Shown here: in pieces, positions 16,281 through 24,336 of the stretch
Layout: each line of letters starts with the position of its first letter
Position numbering within the stretch: the first letter of the stretch is position 1
DNA from: JABSOG01 sp041583135
Lineage (GTDB): Bacteria; Pseudomonadota; Gammaproteobacteria; Enterobacterales; Alteromonadaceae
NCBI GenBank assembly: GCA_041583135.1
Contig: JBFHGJ010000001.1
Location: 62,001-126,000, forward strand
Length of the DNA stretch: 64,000 nucleotides
Direction: 5' to 3'
Notes under the pieces: model-generated
What the model saw: only the letters and a program-made list of their open reading frames with translations
Databases searched by the model: none
Told to the model about the DNA's origin: nothing
Made by a program: the position numbers and the translations under genes

Positions 16281-16994
16281 TTACTGTACCAAATGTTGGT
16301 TAACACAAAACAGCGCAGGCTGTTGCTGATAAAGCGCCATTACCTGATGATAATCAAATGCCGGGTCGGTAGGGTAGAGGCGACTGTATATGGCTTCGAC
16401 TAGGGCAAAATCTTCCGGGTTATCGACTGTCCAGCGCTGCTGTGATAAGTCTTGTTCACAGCAAATCTCGGCCATGGCAAATTGCTCGGCATGATCGCGA
16501 ATGTATTTGGTCACATGTTCTAGCTGATCTTGCGCGGTGGCTTGTTGCGCCATTAATTGTAAGGTGTTCATGGTCATCACTTCCACATCCAATCCATCGG
16601 GATAGGTGCGAGGAAACGCGTTGGTTGTGTAGTCGAAGTCACCGTCAAGGTGGCGCTCTATTACCTTATCGATAACGCCCGGGTCTATCAGTGGGCAGTC
16701 TGCGGTGAGCCTAACGACATGGCTAGGATGGTATGGTTTGGCACATTGATAAAAGCGCGATAACACATTGTCCAAGTCGCCACGAAAACAAGGTTGCTGA
16801 AACTGCTCGCAAGCGCTGGCAATGGCATCGTCGCTGGATTCTACACTGGTCGCTACGACAATCTTATCGATTCGCCGTGCCGTTTTGATGCGTTCGATTT
16901 GACGAAACATCATTGGCTTGCCCAGCAGCGGCTTCAACACCTTGCCCGGTAGCCGATTGGACGACATCCTTGCTTGCAATATCGCAAGGATCAT
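16281..16994 (-). CDS. SpsF-like cytidylyltransferase (PseF position)
   Basis: 237 residues from the ATG at 16994, with GGAGGG upstream and an ATGA overlap with the preceding gene. The N-terminal nucleotidyltransferase signature ILAILQARMSSNRLPGKVL is that of the SpsF/CMP-KDO-synthetase-like group. VVRLTADCPLIDP supplies the metal-binding Asp. It sits where CMP-pseudaminate synthetase (PseF) would be expected and no other PseF is in the operon, so it probably activates the nonulosonic acid with CTP. That assignment is inference from context. Confidence 0.75.
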   Translation of the reverse strand: MILAILQARMSSNRLPGKVLKPLLGKPMMFRQIERIKTARRIDKIVVATSVESSDDAIASACEQFQQPCFRGDLDNVLSRFYQCAKPYHPSHVVRLTADCPLIDPGVIDKVIERHLDGDFDYTTNAFPRTYPDGLDVEVMTMNTLQLMAQQATAQDQLEHVTKYIRDHAEQFAMAEICCEQDLSQQRWTVDNPEDFALVEAIYSRLYPTDPAFDYHQVMALYQQQPALFCVNQHLVQ

Positions 16995-17857
16995 TTGCGC
17001 TTGCCCTCCGGCCACAAAAATGGACTGATCAACCCTTCTTCATGACAACTTAACTCGCTGGCGTCGAACGTTACTTTACCGGCCTGCTCATAAGCTTCGA
17101 GCACTTCTATCAGTTGCGCCTCAGAACAGACGCCAAACACCAAGCGGTCCACCTCATCGTGGCGATGGGCGATAGTCAGTGCCGCTGCCAGCCGTGATAG
17201 ACCGCTTTTTTTACACAAGCTGTCGAGCTTGTCAAACAATGGCTTATACGGATGAAAGTAGGGGGGCAATTCGCCAAAGGGCATTAATAAGAGTCCTTGG
17301 AGGAAAATAGAACGGGCATGGACCTCAACGCCTTTGCCTTTAAGCCATTCGATGCAGCCGGTTGCAAAAAAGCGTTGATCGAACAGATTCATCGGCAATT
17401 GCACCAGATCCAGCGGAAACCGATCTTCAAGTTCAAAGGTGGGTTTGGTGTGATAGACCGAGATGCCGATTTTATCGACCAAGCCTTGCTGCTTTAAGGC
17501 GCTTAATTCGGCATAACTTTGTTCGGTCAAATCGGCGCTGTTGTGCAACATTAGGCCGTCGATTTTATCCATCTTAAGCCGGGCTAACGAGTGTTTGAGC
17601 GCTTCTGATATGCTGTAGTCATAGCTCTCTAAATCCGGCACCTTATCGACCAGCTTGAACTTGAGCTGATTTTTTGCCAGCAGCTCGCCAATGACGGTCT
17701 CAGAACTGCCGTAAACGCTACCGGTATCGAGCAGATCAATGCCATGACTTGCCGCCGTAATGAGAATTTTCTCGACTTCTTCGACACTCACCTGACCTTT
17801 GGTATTGGAAATACCATAGTCCATGCCGAATTGAACAGTGCCCAATGCCAATTTCAT
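16991..17857 (-). CDS. Aldo/keto reductase-like protein
   Basis: 288 residues from the ATG at 17857 (GAGGA 8 nt upstream). AKR fold features include LALGTVQFGMDYGI at the start, IDLLDTGSVYGSSETVIGELL (the conserved Asp and Tyr), LMLHNSAD in the usual His position, and GISVYH. It is the third gene of the operon, 11 nt after pseC and overlapping the cytidylyltransferase by 4 nt. Such reductases recur in nonulosonate clusters of Shewanella-like bacteria. The step is undefined, possibly reduction of a keto-sugar intermediate or of a side-chain precursor. Confidence 0.8.
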   Translation of the reverse strand: MKLALGTVQFGMDYGISNTKGQVSVEEVEKILITAASHGIDLLDTGSVYGSSETVIGELLAKNQLKFKLVDKVPDLESYDYSISEALKHSLARLKMDKIDGLMLHNSADLTEQSYAELSALKQQGLVDKIGISVYHTKPTFELEDRFPLDLVQLPMNLFDQRFFATGCIEWLKGKGVEVHARSIFLQGLLLMPFGELPPYFHPYKPLFDKLDSLCKKSGLSRLAAALTIAHRHDEVDRLVFGVCSEAQLIEVLEAYEQAGKVTFDASELSCHEEGLISPFLWPEGKRK

Positions 17858-17868
17858 TTTAGCCGTCC

Positions 17869-19029
17869 TCAATCACAAAAGGTTTTAATACAGCTTACAA
17901 CATAATCCTGCTGTTGGTGCGTTAAATCCGCATAGAGCGGCAGGGAGAGCGCGCGGCGGTAATAAGCCATCGCTTGTGGAAAATCCTCGTCACTAAAGCC
18001 CATCTGGCGATAAAAAGGTTGAATATGCACCGGGATATAATGCACATTGACCCCAATGTTATGCTCTCGTAAATGGTTAAACAGCGCCAGACGGTTCACT
18101 TGTTTATCGTCGCACAAGATCACATAAAGATGATAGGCGCTTCGGTTACCTGCCAATTGACGCAACGGTGATACTGGCAACTCGCCAAAGGCGTTGTCAT
18201 AACGTGCCGCCAGCGCATTGCGGGTATCGACAAAGGTGCTTAATCTATCGCACTGTACTAGGCCCAACGCGGCTTGTAATTCGGTCATACGGTAGTTAAA
18301 GCCCAAATCGAGCTGTTCGTAATACCATGGACCATGGTCGGGCGACTGAAACTGCGCTCTGTCACGGGTAATGCCATGAGAGCGAAGCAGTGCCATTTTT
18401 TCTGCCAGTTCCGCTCGGTTGGTTAATGCCATGCCGCCCTCGGCGGTGGTGATGATCTTGACCGGATGAAAACTAAAAATGGCAATATCGCTGTACTGGC
18501 AACTGCCTACCGGCTTATCTTGATAGTCGGCACCAACGGCGTGACTGGCATCTTCAATCACCAAAACACCATATCGACGACATAAAGGACCAATTTTGGC
18601 CATGTCACAACTTTGACCGGCGAGATGTACCACCGTGACAATTTTTGGCAACGTCCCTTGTTGTTCGGCGGTTTTCAGTTTTTCCTCAAGGGCCAGTGGG
18701 CAGAGTAAACCGGTATCGACTTCAACATCGACAAAATCGACAGTGGCACCGCAATACAACGCGCTGTTGCTAGAGGCTACAAAGGTAATTGGACTGGTCC
18801 ACAGTCTGTCGCCGCAGCCAAGCTCAAGTGCCAAGCAAGCAATATGTAAAGCGGCGGTTGCGCTACTAAAGGCACAGCCGTATGTTGCCTGACAAAGCTT
18901 GGCGAGCTTTTGCTCAAATGCCGGAACCTTTGGTCCCTGGGTCAAATAATCCGACTCAAGGGTCTCGACGACTGCCGCGATATCCTGCGGTTCAATGTGC
19001 TGCCTGCCGTAGGGAATGAAATTGCTCAT
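17869..19029 (-). CDS. pseC: PseC: UDP-4-amino-4,6-dideoxy-AltNAc transaminase
   Basis: 386 residues, the usual length for a DegT/DnrJ/EryC1/StrS PLP aminotransferase. It has FIPYGRQHIEPQDI at the start, SSATAALHIACLAL, VIEDASHAVGA and the PLP-lysine segment FSFHPVKIITTAEGG, with the lysine near residue 185. It converts the 4-keto product of PseB into the 4-amino sugar. It overlaps pseB by 4 nt (ATGA), so the two are translationally coupled. Confidence 0.94.
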   Translation of the reverse strand: MSNFIPYGRQHIEPQDIAAVVETLESDYLTQGPKVPAFEQKLAKLCQATYGCAFSSATAALHIACLALELGCGDRLWTSPITFVASSNSALYCGATVDFVDVEVDTGLLCPLALEEKLKTAEQQGTLPKIVTVVHLAGQSCDMAKIGPLCRRYGVLVIEDASHAVGADYQDKPVGSCQYSDIAIFSFHPVKIITTAEGGMALTNRAELAEKMALLRSHGITRDRAQFQSPDHGPWYYEQLDLGFNYRMTELQAALGLVQCDRLSTFVDTRNALAARYDNAFGELPVSPLRQLAGNRSAYHLYVILCDDKQVNRLALFNHLREHNIGVNVHYIPVHIQPFYRQMGFSDEDFPQAMAYYRRALSLPLYADLTHQQQDYVVSCIKTFCD

Positions 19030-20027
19030 GTCATTGCCGATTGATTGAAGCCGGTGATCTCCTCGGCACTCAAAAAGTGCGGATTGGTATCGGAGCTGTA
19101 TTCAAAGCCCTCAGCCACCAATACTCCTTGCTCACCTAAGTTGTTGACCGTGAAGTCATTGCCGCGGCTAGAGAAGTTGATTGCCGGGGCGATAATAAAG
19201 TGATCGTCATATTCAAAGGTGTTATACGACAGTTCACCCGGACACATCACCTCATGGAGTTTTTCACCGGGGCGAATGCCGACGATTTTTACCGGCATTT
19301 CTGGCGCCATGGCTTTGGCCAAATCGACAATGCGGATTGAAGGGATCTTCGGCACGAAGATCTCACCGCCGAGCATCCGGGTGAAATTCTTCAATACGAA
19401 ATCGACGCCTTGTTGCAGGCTTATCCAAAATCTGGTCATATTCTGATGGGTTACCGGCAGAGCGTCGGCCTTTTCGTCTATCAGCTTTTTGAAAAACGGC
19501 ACCACGGAGCCGCGCGAGTTGACAACATTGCCGTAGCGGACGGCGGCAAAGGTGGTGCGGTGTCCACCGGAGATATTATTGGCGGCGACAAAGAGCTTGT
19601 CAGAGGCCAGTTTAGTGGCCCCATAGAGGTTGATGGGGTTGGCCGCTTTGTCGGTGGATAGGGCAATCACTTTATCGACATCGTTTTCAAGGGCGGCATC
19701 GATGACGTTTTGTGCACCGTTGATGTTGGTTTTGATGCATTCCATCGGGTTATATTCGGCCGCTGGCACTTGTTTCATCGCAGCGGCATGAATGACGTAA
19801 TCGACGCCACGCATGGCACGGCTGAGGCGGTCGGCATCACGCACATCACCGATAAAGTAGCGCATACAGGGCTGGTTGAATTCCTGCTGCATTTCAAACT
19901 GTTTTAACTCGTCACGGGAGTAAATGATAATCTTATTGGGTTTGAATCGCTCGATAAGCGTTTGGGTGTATTTTTTACCAAACGAACCGGTGCCACCGGT
20001 GATTAAAATATTTTTGCCGTTAAACAT
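19026..20027 (-). CDS. pseB: PseB: UDP-GlcNAc-inverting 4,6-dehydratase
   Basis: First committed enzyme of pseudaminic acid synthesis, a short-chain dehydrogenase-like protein of 333 residues. It starts with MFNGKNILITGGTGSFGKKY (the NADP-binding GxxGxxG) and contains VIHAAAMKQVPAAEYNP with the altered catalytic region typical of PseB, then INLYGATKLASDKLF. ATGs occur at 20030 and 20027 after a GAGG; the second matches the usual family start and has better spacing. The frame is open to 20108, but that extension lacks family similarity. It is the first gene of the operon, 140 bp downstream of a FliA-like promoter. Confidence 0.95.
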   Translation of the reverse strand: MFNGKNILITGGTGSFGKKYTQTLIERFKPNKIIIYSRDELKQFEMQQEFNQPCMRYFIGDVRDADRLSRAMRGVDYVIHAAAMKQVPAAEYNPMECIKTNINGAQNVIDAALENDVDKVIALSTDKAANPINLYGATKLASDKLFVAANNISGGHRTTFAAVRYGNVVNSRGSVVPFFKKLIDEKADALPVTHQNMTRFWISLQQGVDFVLKNFTRMLGGEIFVPKIPSIRIVDLAKAMAPEMPVKIVGIRPGEKLHEVMCPGELSYNTFEYDDHFIIAPAINFSSRGNDFTVNNLGEQGVLVAEGFEYSSDTNPHFLSAEEITGFNQSAMT

Positions 20028-20169
20028 CATTACGCCTCGCCAGGATAAAGAACTGCCAGTTAATCCAACTATTGCACATTTAGCCCAAATTAGCACAAAA
20101 TATTCCAAATAAACAAAAGCTTACAAGGATATTTTTAAGTAAATGCGAAAAAAGCCGGTTTATAACAGG

Positions 20170-20196
20170 TTATCGGCATAAAAAAGCGGCACTTGA
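20170..20196 (-). promoter_or_regulatory. FliA (sigma-28)-like promoter of the pse operon
   Basis: Read on the minus strand: TCAAGTGC (20196-20189), an 11-bp spacer and a perfect -10 GCCGATAA (20177-20170). The -35 matches 5 of 8 consensus positions. It points at pseB with a leader of about 135 nt. It would synchronise glycan synthesis with the FliA-driven flagellins. Confidence 0.65.
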
Positions 20197-20512
20197 GCGA
20201 CCTGACGGCAAATAACATTATCAGGTATGAGCGATGTCGGACATGGATGGGCGACCATTTTCAACTGGTTGAAAATACGCGAGAAAGTTCACTTGCTGAA
20301 CTTGAACGTGCTCAGTCAATAATCTTGGACGATTATTTACTGACATTAAATAGCCAAATTGTGCTACACTCAAAGTAAGGAAATTACAGCCCTAGCGGGC
20401 TGAAAAATCATCAGGTGTCATTGGCCTTTTGTGGAGAAAGGCTGAGGAAAAAGACGCAGTATCTGATTTTTAAATGACCAAGGTTTTGCCAGCGGCAAGG
20501 TTAATCTGTGAC

Positions 20513-20527
20513 AGGCATTCGGGGCGC
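20513..20527 (+). promoter_or_regulatory. Weak sigma-54-like site before flagellin-like gene
   Basis: AGGCAT, then five bases, then GCGC places GG and GC exactly 10 bp apart as in sigma-54 promoters, but the -12 TT is missing. It would give a leader of roughly 20 nt before the AGAGG ribosome-binding site of 20561. Offered only as a possibility. Confidence 0.3.
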
Positions 20528-20560
20528 TGACAGGTTAGCGGTTTAAAGAGGCTATTTATT

Positions 20561-21352
20561 ATGAAAATCAACGGTTTTCAACCTAATTTCATCAATCAAA
20601 ACAGCAAAAGCGAAAGTTTGCTGGAAAAACTCGCCAGTGGCAAGCGGGTTAATTCTGCCGCCGATGATGCGGCCGGTTTACAGATCATCAATCGTCTAAG
20701 CGCTGAGCTAGACGGCTATTTGCGCGGCGCGCAAAACGGCAATGATGGGGTTTCGTTGGCACAGACTGCCGATCAAGCCTTCTCGAATATCGGCGATACC
20801 GTATCGCGTATTCGCGAATTGACTGCCCGTGCCGGTAGTGGGGCGTTAAACGGCTCAGATCGCCAAGCCATTCAGCAAGAGATCAACAGCTTGACCGAAG
20901 AAGTCGGCTCTATCGCCGAAGATGCGACCTTCGCCGGTGTCGATTTGCTTAAATCCAGCGGCACCATCGGCATCAATTTAGGTCGTGGCGACAATATCAA
21001 TGTTCAAACCAAAGATGTACAAACTGACTTAGGTGGTCTGGGCTTTAATACCATCGACGTTACCACAGCTGCCGGTGCACAAGCGGCACTGGGCACATTG
21101 GACAACATCTCTGATTACGTCAATAATGCTCGCGCAGAGTTGGGGGCGACGCAAAACCGCTTAGAGAGCAGTATTCGTGGTTTAAATGGTCAACATGAGC
21201 AGGCTGCTGCGGCTCGGGCCAGACGACAGGACACCGATTATGCTCAAGCGGCGTCTGAGCGCGCACGCAACGACATTTTGCAGCAAAGTCAAATTGCGGT
21301 GCAGTCGCAAGCCAACCTTAATCGTCAACAGGCGCTCAACTTGTTGGCCTAA
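20561..21352 (+). CDS. Divergent flagellin-like protein (263 aa)
   Basis: A flagellin by its core D1 sequence (LASGKRVNSAADDAAGLQIINRL, with ANDG-like GNDGVSLAQTA) and C-terminal D1/D0 (AELGATQNRLESSIRG; SQANLNRQQALNLLA). It is 40 residues shorter than the main flagellins. The usual first 20 residues (NTNVSSLNAQ type) are replaced by MKINGFQPNFINQNSKSES, which remodels the D0 helix needed for export and packing. It lies alone, upstream of flrA and away from the tandem flagellins. It may be a minor filament, a junction component or a regulatory decoy. It starts at an ATG with GAGG 10 nt upstream. Confidence 0.9.
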   Translation: MKINGFQPNFINQNSKSESLLEKLASGKRVNSAADDAAGLQIINRLSAELDGYLRGAQNGNDGVSLAQTADQAFSNIGDTVSRIRELTARAGSGALNGSDRQAIQQEINSLTEEVGSIAEDATFAGVDLLKSSGTIGINLGRGDNINVQTKDVQTDLGGLGFNTIDVTTAAGAQAALGTLDNISDYVNNARAELGATQNRLESSIRGLNGQHEQAAAARARRQDTDYAQAASERARNDILQQSQIAVQSQANLNRQQALNLLA

Positions 21353-21383
21353 CGGCCAACAGCCTACCTCATTACGGCAATCG

Positions 21384-21421
21384 ACAACAAAATATTGACA
21401 TATCTGTCAATATTTTGTTGT
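21384..21421. promoter_or_regulatory. 17-bp perfect palindromic hairpin before flrA
   Basis: The arms 21384-21400 and 21405-21421 are exact inverted copies, ACAACAAAATATTGACA and its complement, around a 4-nt loop. It lies 32 bp after the flagellin-like gene and 78 bp before flrA. It may terminate the upstream transcript (AT-rich, modest T content at the 3' arm) or act as an operator in the flrA promoter; TATAGT at 21435-21440 could be a -10. Function not decided by sequence. Confidence 0.6.
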
Positions 21422-21498
21422 TTAAACTTGCCTTATAGTCTGATTTGCATATCATTAACAAAATATCCTTATTTCTCTCAACAAGTTAAGGCAGATTG

Positions 21499-22968
21499 AT
21501 GGTGGCTGAATCGGAAAAGATCCTGATCGTCGATGAACAACACACCCGAGCGACAGCGCTCAAAACCGTTCTAGAGTTTATAGGTCAAAAGTGTGTCATT
21601 GTCGCGGCAGATGCGTTGCAGCAAACGCTTAGTGACAATGCGGCGAAACGCTTTTCGATTTTGGTTATTGGTGCCCTACCTGAAGGTAACTATAGTGACG
21701 TGATCAAATCAGTGCCGTTTTTGCCGGTGCTGGTGGTTGGCGATACCCTAAAGCACTTGCTTGAAGTGCCCAATGTGATTGCCTTGATGAGCTATCCGTT
21801 TCATTATGGCGAGCTGACCATTCAGCTTAGTGATTGTCAGGAATACAAAAGGCTTATTCCGACCAATCGCGGCAAGGGGATGCAATCGCATTTTCAAGGG
21901 TTTGTCGGCAACTCAGATGCCATGCGTCAGGTGCGCTTTTTGATTGAACAGGTGGCTTGCTCTGCGGCCAATGTGCTGATTTTAGGTGAGTCAGGTACCG
22001 GTAAAGAAGTGGTGGCCAACAATATTCATTTATTGTCAGAGCGTAAAGATGCGCCATTTGTGCCGGTCAACTGTGGTGCCATTCCGGCGGATCTGCTGGA
22101 AAGTGAGTTGTTTGGTCATGAAAAGGGGGCTTTTACCGGCGCCATTTCGGCCCGTAAAGGCCGTTTTGAGCTGGCACAAGGCGGTACACTGTTCTTAGAT
22201 GAAATTGGTGACATGCCGCTGTTGATGCAGGTGAAGTTGTTGCGGGTATTGCAAGAGCGCTCATTTGAGCGAGTTGGTGGTACCAAGCCGATTAAATGCG
22301 ATGTTCGGGTTATTGCGGCGACTCACCGTAATCTAGAGACCATGATTGAAGCGGGCACTTTCCGTGAAGATCTATTTTATCGCTTAAATGTTTTCCCGAT
22401 TGAAACCCCTGCACTTAGAGAACGGCCTGAAGACTTACCTTTGCTGATTGGCGAGCTTATCAAACGGGTTGAGGCAGAGTGTGGTCAGGACGTCAAATTC
22501 TCTGAAAGGGCACTGGAGTCGTTAAAAGCCAGCCCATGGTCGGGCAACGTCCGTGAGTTGTCGAACTTGGTCGAACGGATGATCATCATGTATCCGGGCC
22601 AAGTGGTCGATATCACTGAGCTGCCGAAGAAATACCAAGCCTTTGAGGTTGAGGCGTACGTACCCGAATACCCTGAAGAACTGCAAGAGCGTGATGCGAT
22701 TTACGAAATGTTTTCTGAAGGCGACAGTCAAGAAGACTTTCAAGACGCCTATGAAGAAGATGTTGCTAGCGGCGGTGGAATGTGGGGCATGTTGCCGCCA
22801 GAGGGGATCAATCTTAAAGAGTATATGGCCGAAATTGAGATCAGCCTGATCACTCAAGCGCTGGAATATAGTGATTACGTTGTCGCTAGGGCTGCGGAGA
22901 TCTTGGCGGTGCGGCGTACGACCTTGGTCGAAAAGATGAAAAAATACGGCCTTGGTAAAGAAGACTAA
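21499..22968 (+). CDS. flrA: FlrA, sigma-54-dependent master flagellar activator (FleQ family)
   Basis: 489 residues from the ATG at 21499. The N-terminal FleQ domain (1-120) has the receiver fold but no phospho-acceptor Asp (ILVIGALPEGNYS at that place). The AAA+ domain (about 135-370) has Walker A GESGTGKE, the sigma-54 contact GAFTGA, and the R-finger region FREDLFYRLNVFP. The C-terminal Fis-type HTH is at 460-485 (AAEILAVRRTTLVEKMKKYG). FlrA switches on flrBC and the basal-body genes with RpoN and, by analogy to Vibrio and Pseudomonas, is antagonised by c-di-GMP and FlhG. The linker at 385-435 is unusually acidic. Confidence 0.96.
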   Translation: MVAESEKILIVDEQHTRATALKTVLEFIGQKCVIVAADALQQTLSDNAAKRFSILVIGALPEGNYSDVIKSVPFLPVLVVGDTLKHLLEVPNVIALMSYPFHYGELTIQLSDCQEYKRLIPTNRGKGMQSHFQGFVGNSDAMRQVRFLIEQVACSAANVLILGESGTGKEVVANNIHLLSERKDAPFVPVNCGAIPADLLESELFGHEKGAFTGAISARKGRFELAQGGTLFLDEIGDMPLLMQVKLLRVLQERSFERVGGTKPIKCDVRVIAATHRNLETMIEAGTFREDLFYRLNVFPIETPALRERPEDLPLLIGELIKRVEAECGQDVKFSERALESLKASPWSGNVRELSNLVERMIIMYPGQVVDITELPKKYQAFEVEAYVPEYPEELQERDAIYEMFSEGDSQEDFQDAYEEDVASGGGMWGMLPPEGINLKEYMAEIEISLITQALEYSDYVVARAAEILAVRRTTLVEKMKKYGLGKED

Positions 22969-22975
22969 ATATATA

Positions 22976-22995
22976 CCCGAGGTGCTTGCCTCGGG
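22976..22995 (+). other. Hairpin after flrA
   Basis: A 7-bp stem CCCGAGG/CCTCGGG (22976-22982, 22989-22995) with a 6-nt loop lies 7 nt after the flrA stop. There is no T run, so it may be a weak terminator or an mRNA 3'-end stabiliser before the separate flrBC promoter. Confidence 0.5.
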
Positions 22996-23150
22996 CCTGC
23001 TTCAAATCCCCGATGGCGTGGTACGCCTGTACAAACTTTTGACCTTTGGTGTCAGATCACGAGTGTTTTTCTCCCGCCAAAATACCTTGTCAAAATATCG
23101 ACACCGATAAAAATCCTGCCTAACTAATTGAAAAATAACGAATAAAAATC

Positions 23151-23165
23151 TGGCACGCATATTGA
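23151..23165 (+). promoter_or_regulatory. Sigma-54 promoter of flrBC
   Basis: TGGCAC (23151-23156), five bases and TTGA (23162-23165) match TGGCAC-N5-TTGC with one -12 mismatch. The box ATTGAAAAATAAC (23127-23139) starts exactly 25 bp upstream of the GG, as before fliE. FlrA-dependent expression of flrBC is known in Vibrio. Confidence 0.82.
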
Positions 23166-23202
23166 ATGGTCACAGCCATACTAGCAACTTTGAGTGAAAG
23201 TT

Positions 23203-24336
23203 ATGGCATCAGCACAAGTTCTCAAACGCCCTCAGGGTGATGTGGCACAACTGCCACCGATCAGTCTCGTTCCAGCGCTCGAGCAAGAAGCCTACCCCGG
23301 CGAATTGGCCGAGTTACGTGCAAAGGCGTCTCGTATGAGTCATGTGGTTGAGACTTTGCCGGCCGGTGTCATTATCTTGGACAACAAAGGGGTGGTCGCT
23401 GAAGTCAATCAAATGGCCATCGACATGCTGGGCGAGCCGCTTGAAGGTGAAAAGTGGCGCGATGTGATCAAACGGGCTTTTAGTCCAAAAAACGACGATG
23501 GTCATGAAGTGTCATTGAGTGACGGTCGTCGTATCAAGTTGTCGATAAGTTCGCTCGACCCGCACCCCGGGCAATTGATCTTAATGACCGATTTGACCGA
23601 AACTCGCGCACTGCAAGAGCGGTTGGCACATATGAATCGCCTTTCGGCGCTGGGCAAAATGGTTGCCTCTTTGGCGCATCAGGTGCGTACACCCTTATCT
23701 GCGGCGATGCTTTACGCTGCCAATATTGCCAATGAGCGCCTATCTAGCGAGGCGCGTTCAAAGTTCGGTAGTAAGCTCAATTCACGTTTGCAAGATTTGG
23801 AGCAACAAGTCAACAACATGCTGTTGTTTGCCAAAAGTGGCGGCGCACAGGTTGTTGAAAAGCTGTCGTTGCAACAATTGCTCAGTGAAGTAAAGGCAGG
23901 AGCCGAGGCTATGGTGGTTCAGGCCAAAGGTGAGATCAAAGTTAACTTGCCGGAGCCGGACATTCTCATTCGCGGCAACAAAAGTGCCCTTGCCAGTGCC
24001 ATTCAAAACCTAATTCACAATGCGCTTGAACTGATCGGCCATGGTGCCGAGATCTGCATAGAAGCGGCGCGTGACAAGCGTGATGACAATCAAGTCATTA
24101 TCAGCGTCAGCGACAATGGCCCGGGTATCGACGAGCCATTGGCCAAACGCATTTTTGAACCTTTTTATACGACTAAACAATCTGGGACCGGGTTAGGCCT
24201 TGCCGTCGTGCAAGCCATTGCAACAGCCCATCATGGTAGCGTTGAGTTGGACATGAGCGTCAGTAAAGGCGCCAAGTTCAATATTTGCCTGCCAGTGTTA
24301 CCAGCGAATAAGCAACAGGAGTCTGATCATGTCTAA
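23203..24336 (+). CDS. flrB: FlrB, flagellar sensor histidine kinase
   Basis: 377 residues from the ATG at 23203; a GTG 9 nt upstream is the alternative. Cytoplasmic, without membrane segments. A PAS-like domain (about 45-130, with VVETLPAGVIILDNKGVV) precedes the HisKA H-box SLAHQVRTPLSAAML (His near 155) and an HATPase with NLIHNALELIG, DNGPGID and SGTGLGLAVVQA. It phosphorylates FlrC. A DNA overlap of 8 bp with flrC indicates translational coupling. Confidence 0.94.
   Translation: MASAQVLKRPQGDVAQLPPISLVPALEQEAYPGELAELRAKASRMSHVVETLPAGVIILDNKGVVAEVNQMAIDMLGEPLEGEKWRDVIKRAFSPKNDDGHEVSLSDGRRIKLSISSLDPHPGQLILMTDLTETRALQERLAHMNRLSALGKMVASLAHQVRTPLSAAMLYAANIANERLSSEARSKFGSKLNSRLQDLEQQVNNMLLFAKSGGAQVVEKLSLQQLLSEVKAGAEAMVVQAKGEIKVNLPEPDILIRGNKSALASAIQNLIHNALELIGHGAEICIEAARDKRDDNQVIISVSDNGPGIDEPLAKRIFEPFYTTKQSGTGLGLAVVQAIATAHHGSVELDMSVSKGAKFNICLPVLPANKQQESDHV

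Larger units (their letters stand above)
20031..20560. other. Divergent intergenic region between pse operon and flagellin-like gene
   Basis: About 530 bp without a convincing gene. It contains the minus-strand FliA-like promoter (20170-20196), a CAGCCC/GGGCTG hairpin (20387-20402), a small TTGCC/GGCAA hairpin (around 20487-20500) and a weak sigma-54-like site (20513-20527). A 61-codon frame (20193-20378) has no ribosome-binding site or recognisable domain. Confidence 0.6.

Noticed and set aside
20193..20378. 61-codon ORF between pse operon and flagellin-like gene
   Set aside because: It starts at a non-ATG codon without a ribosome-binding site and overlaps the minus-strand promoter.
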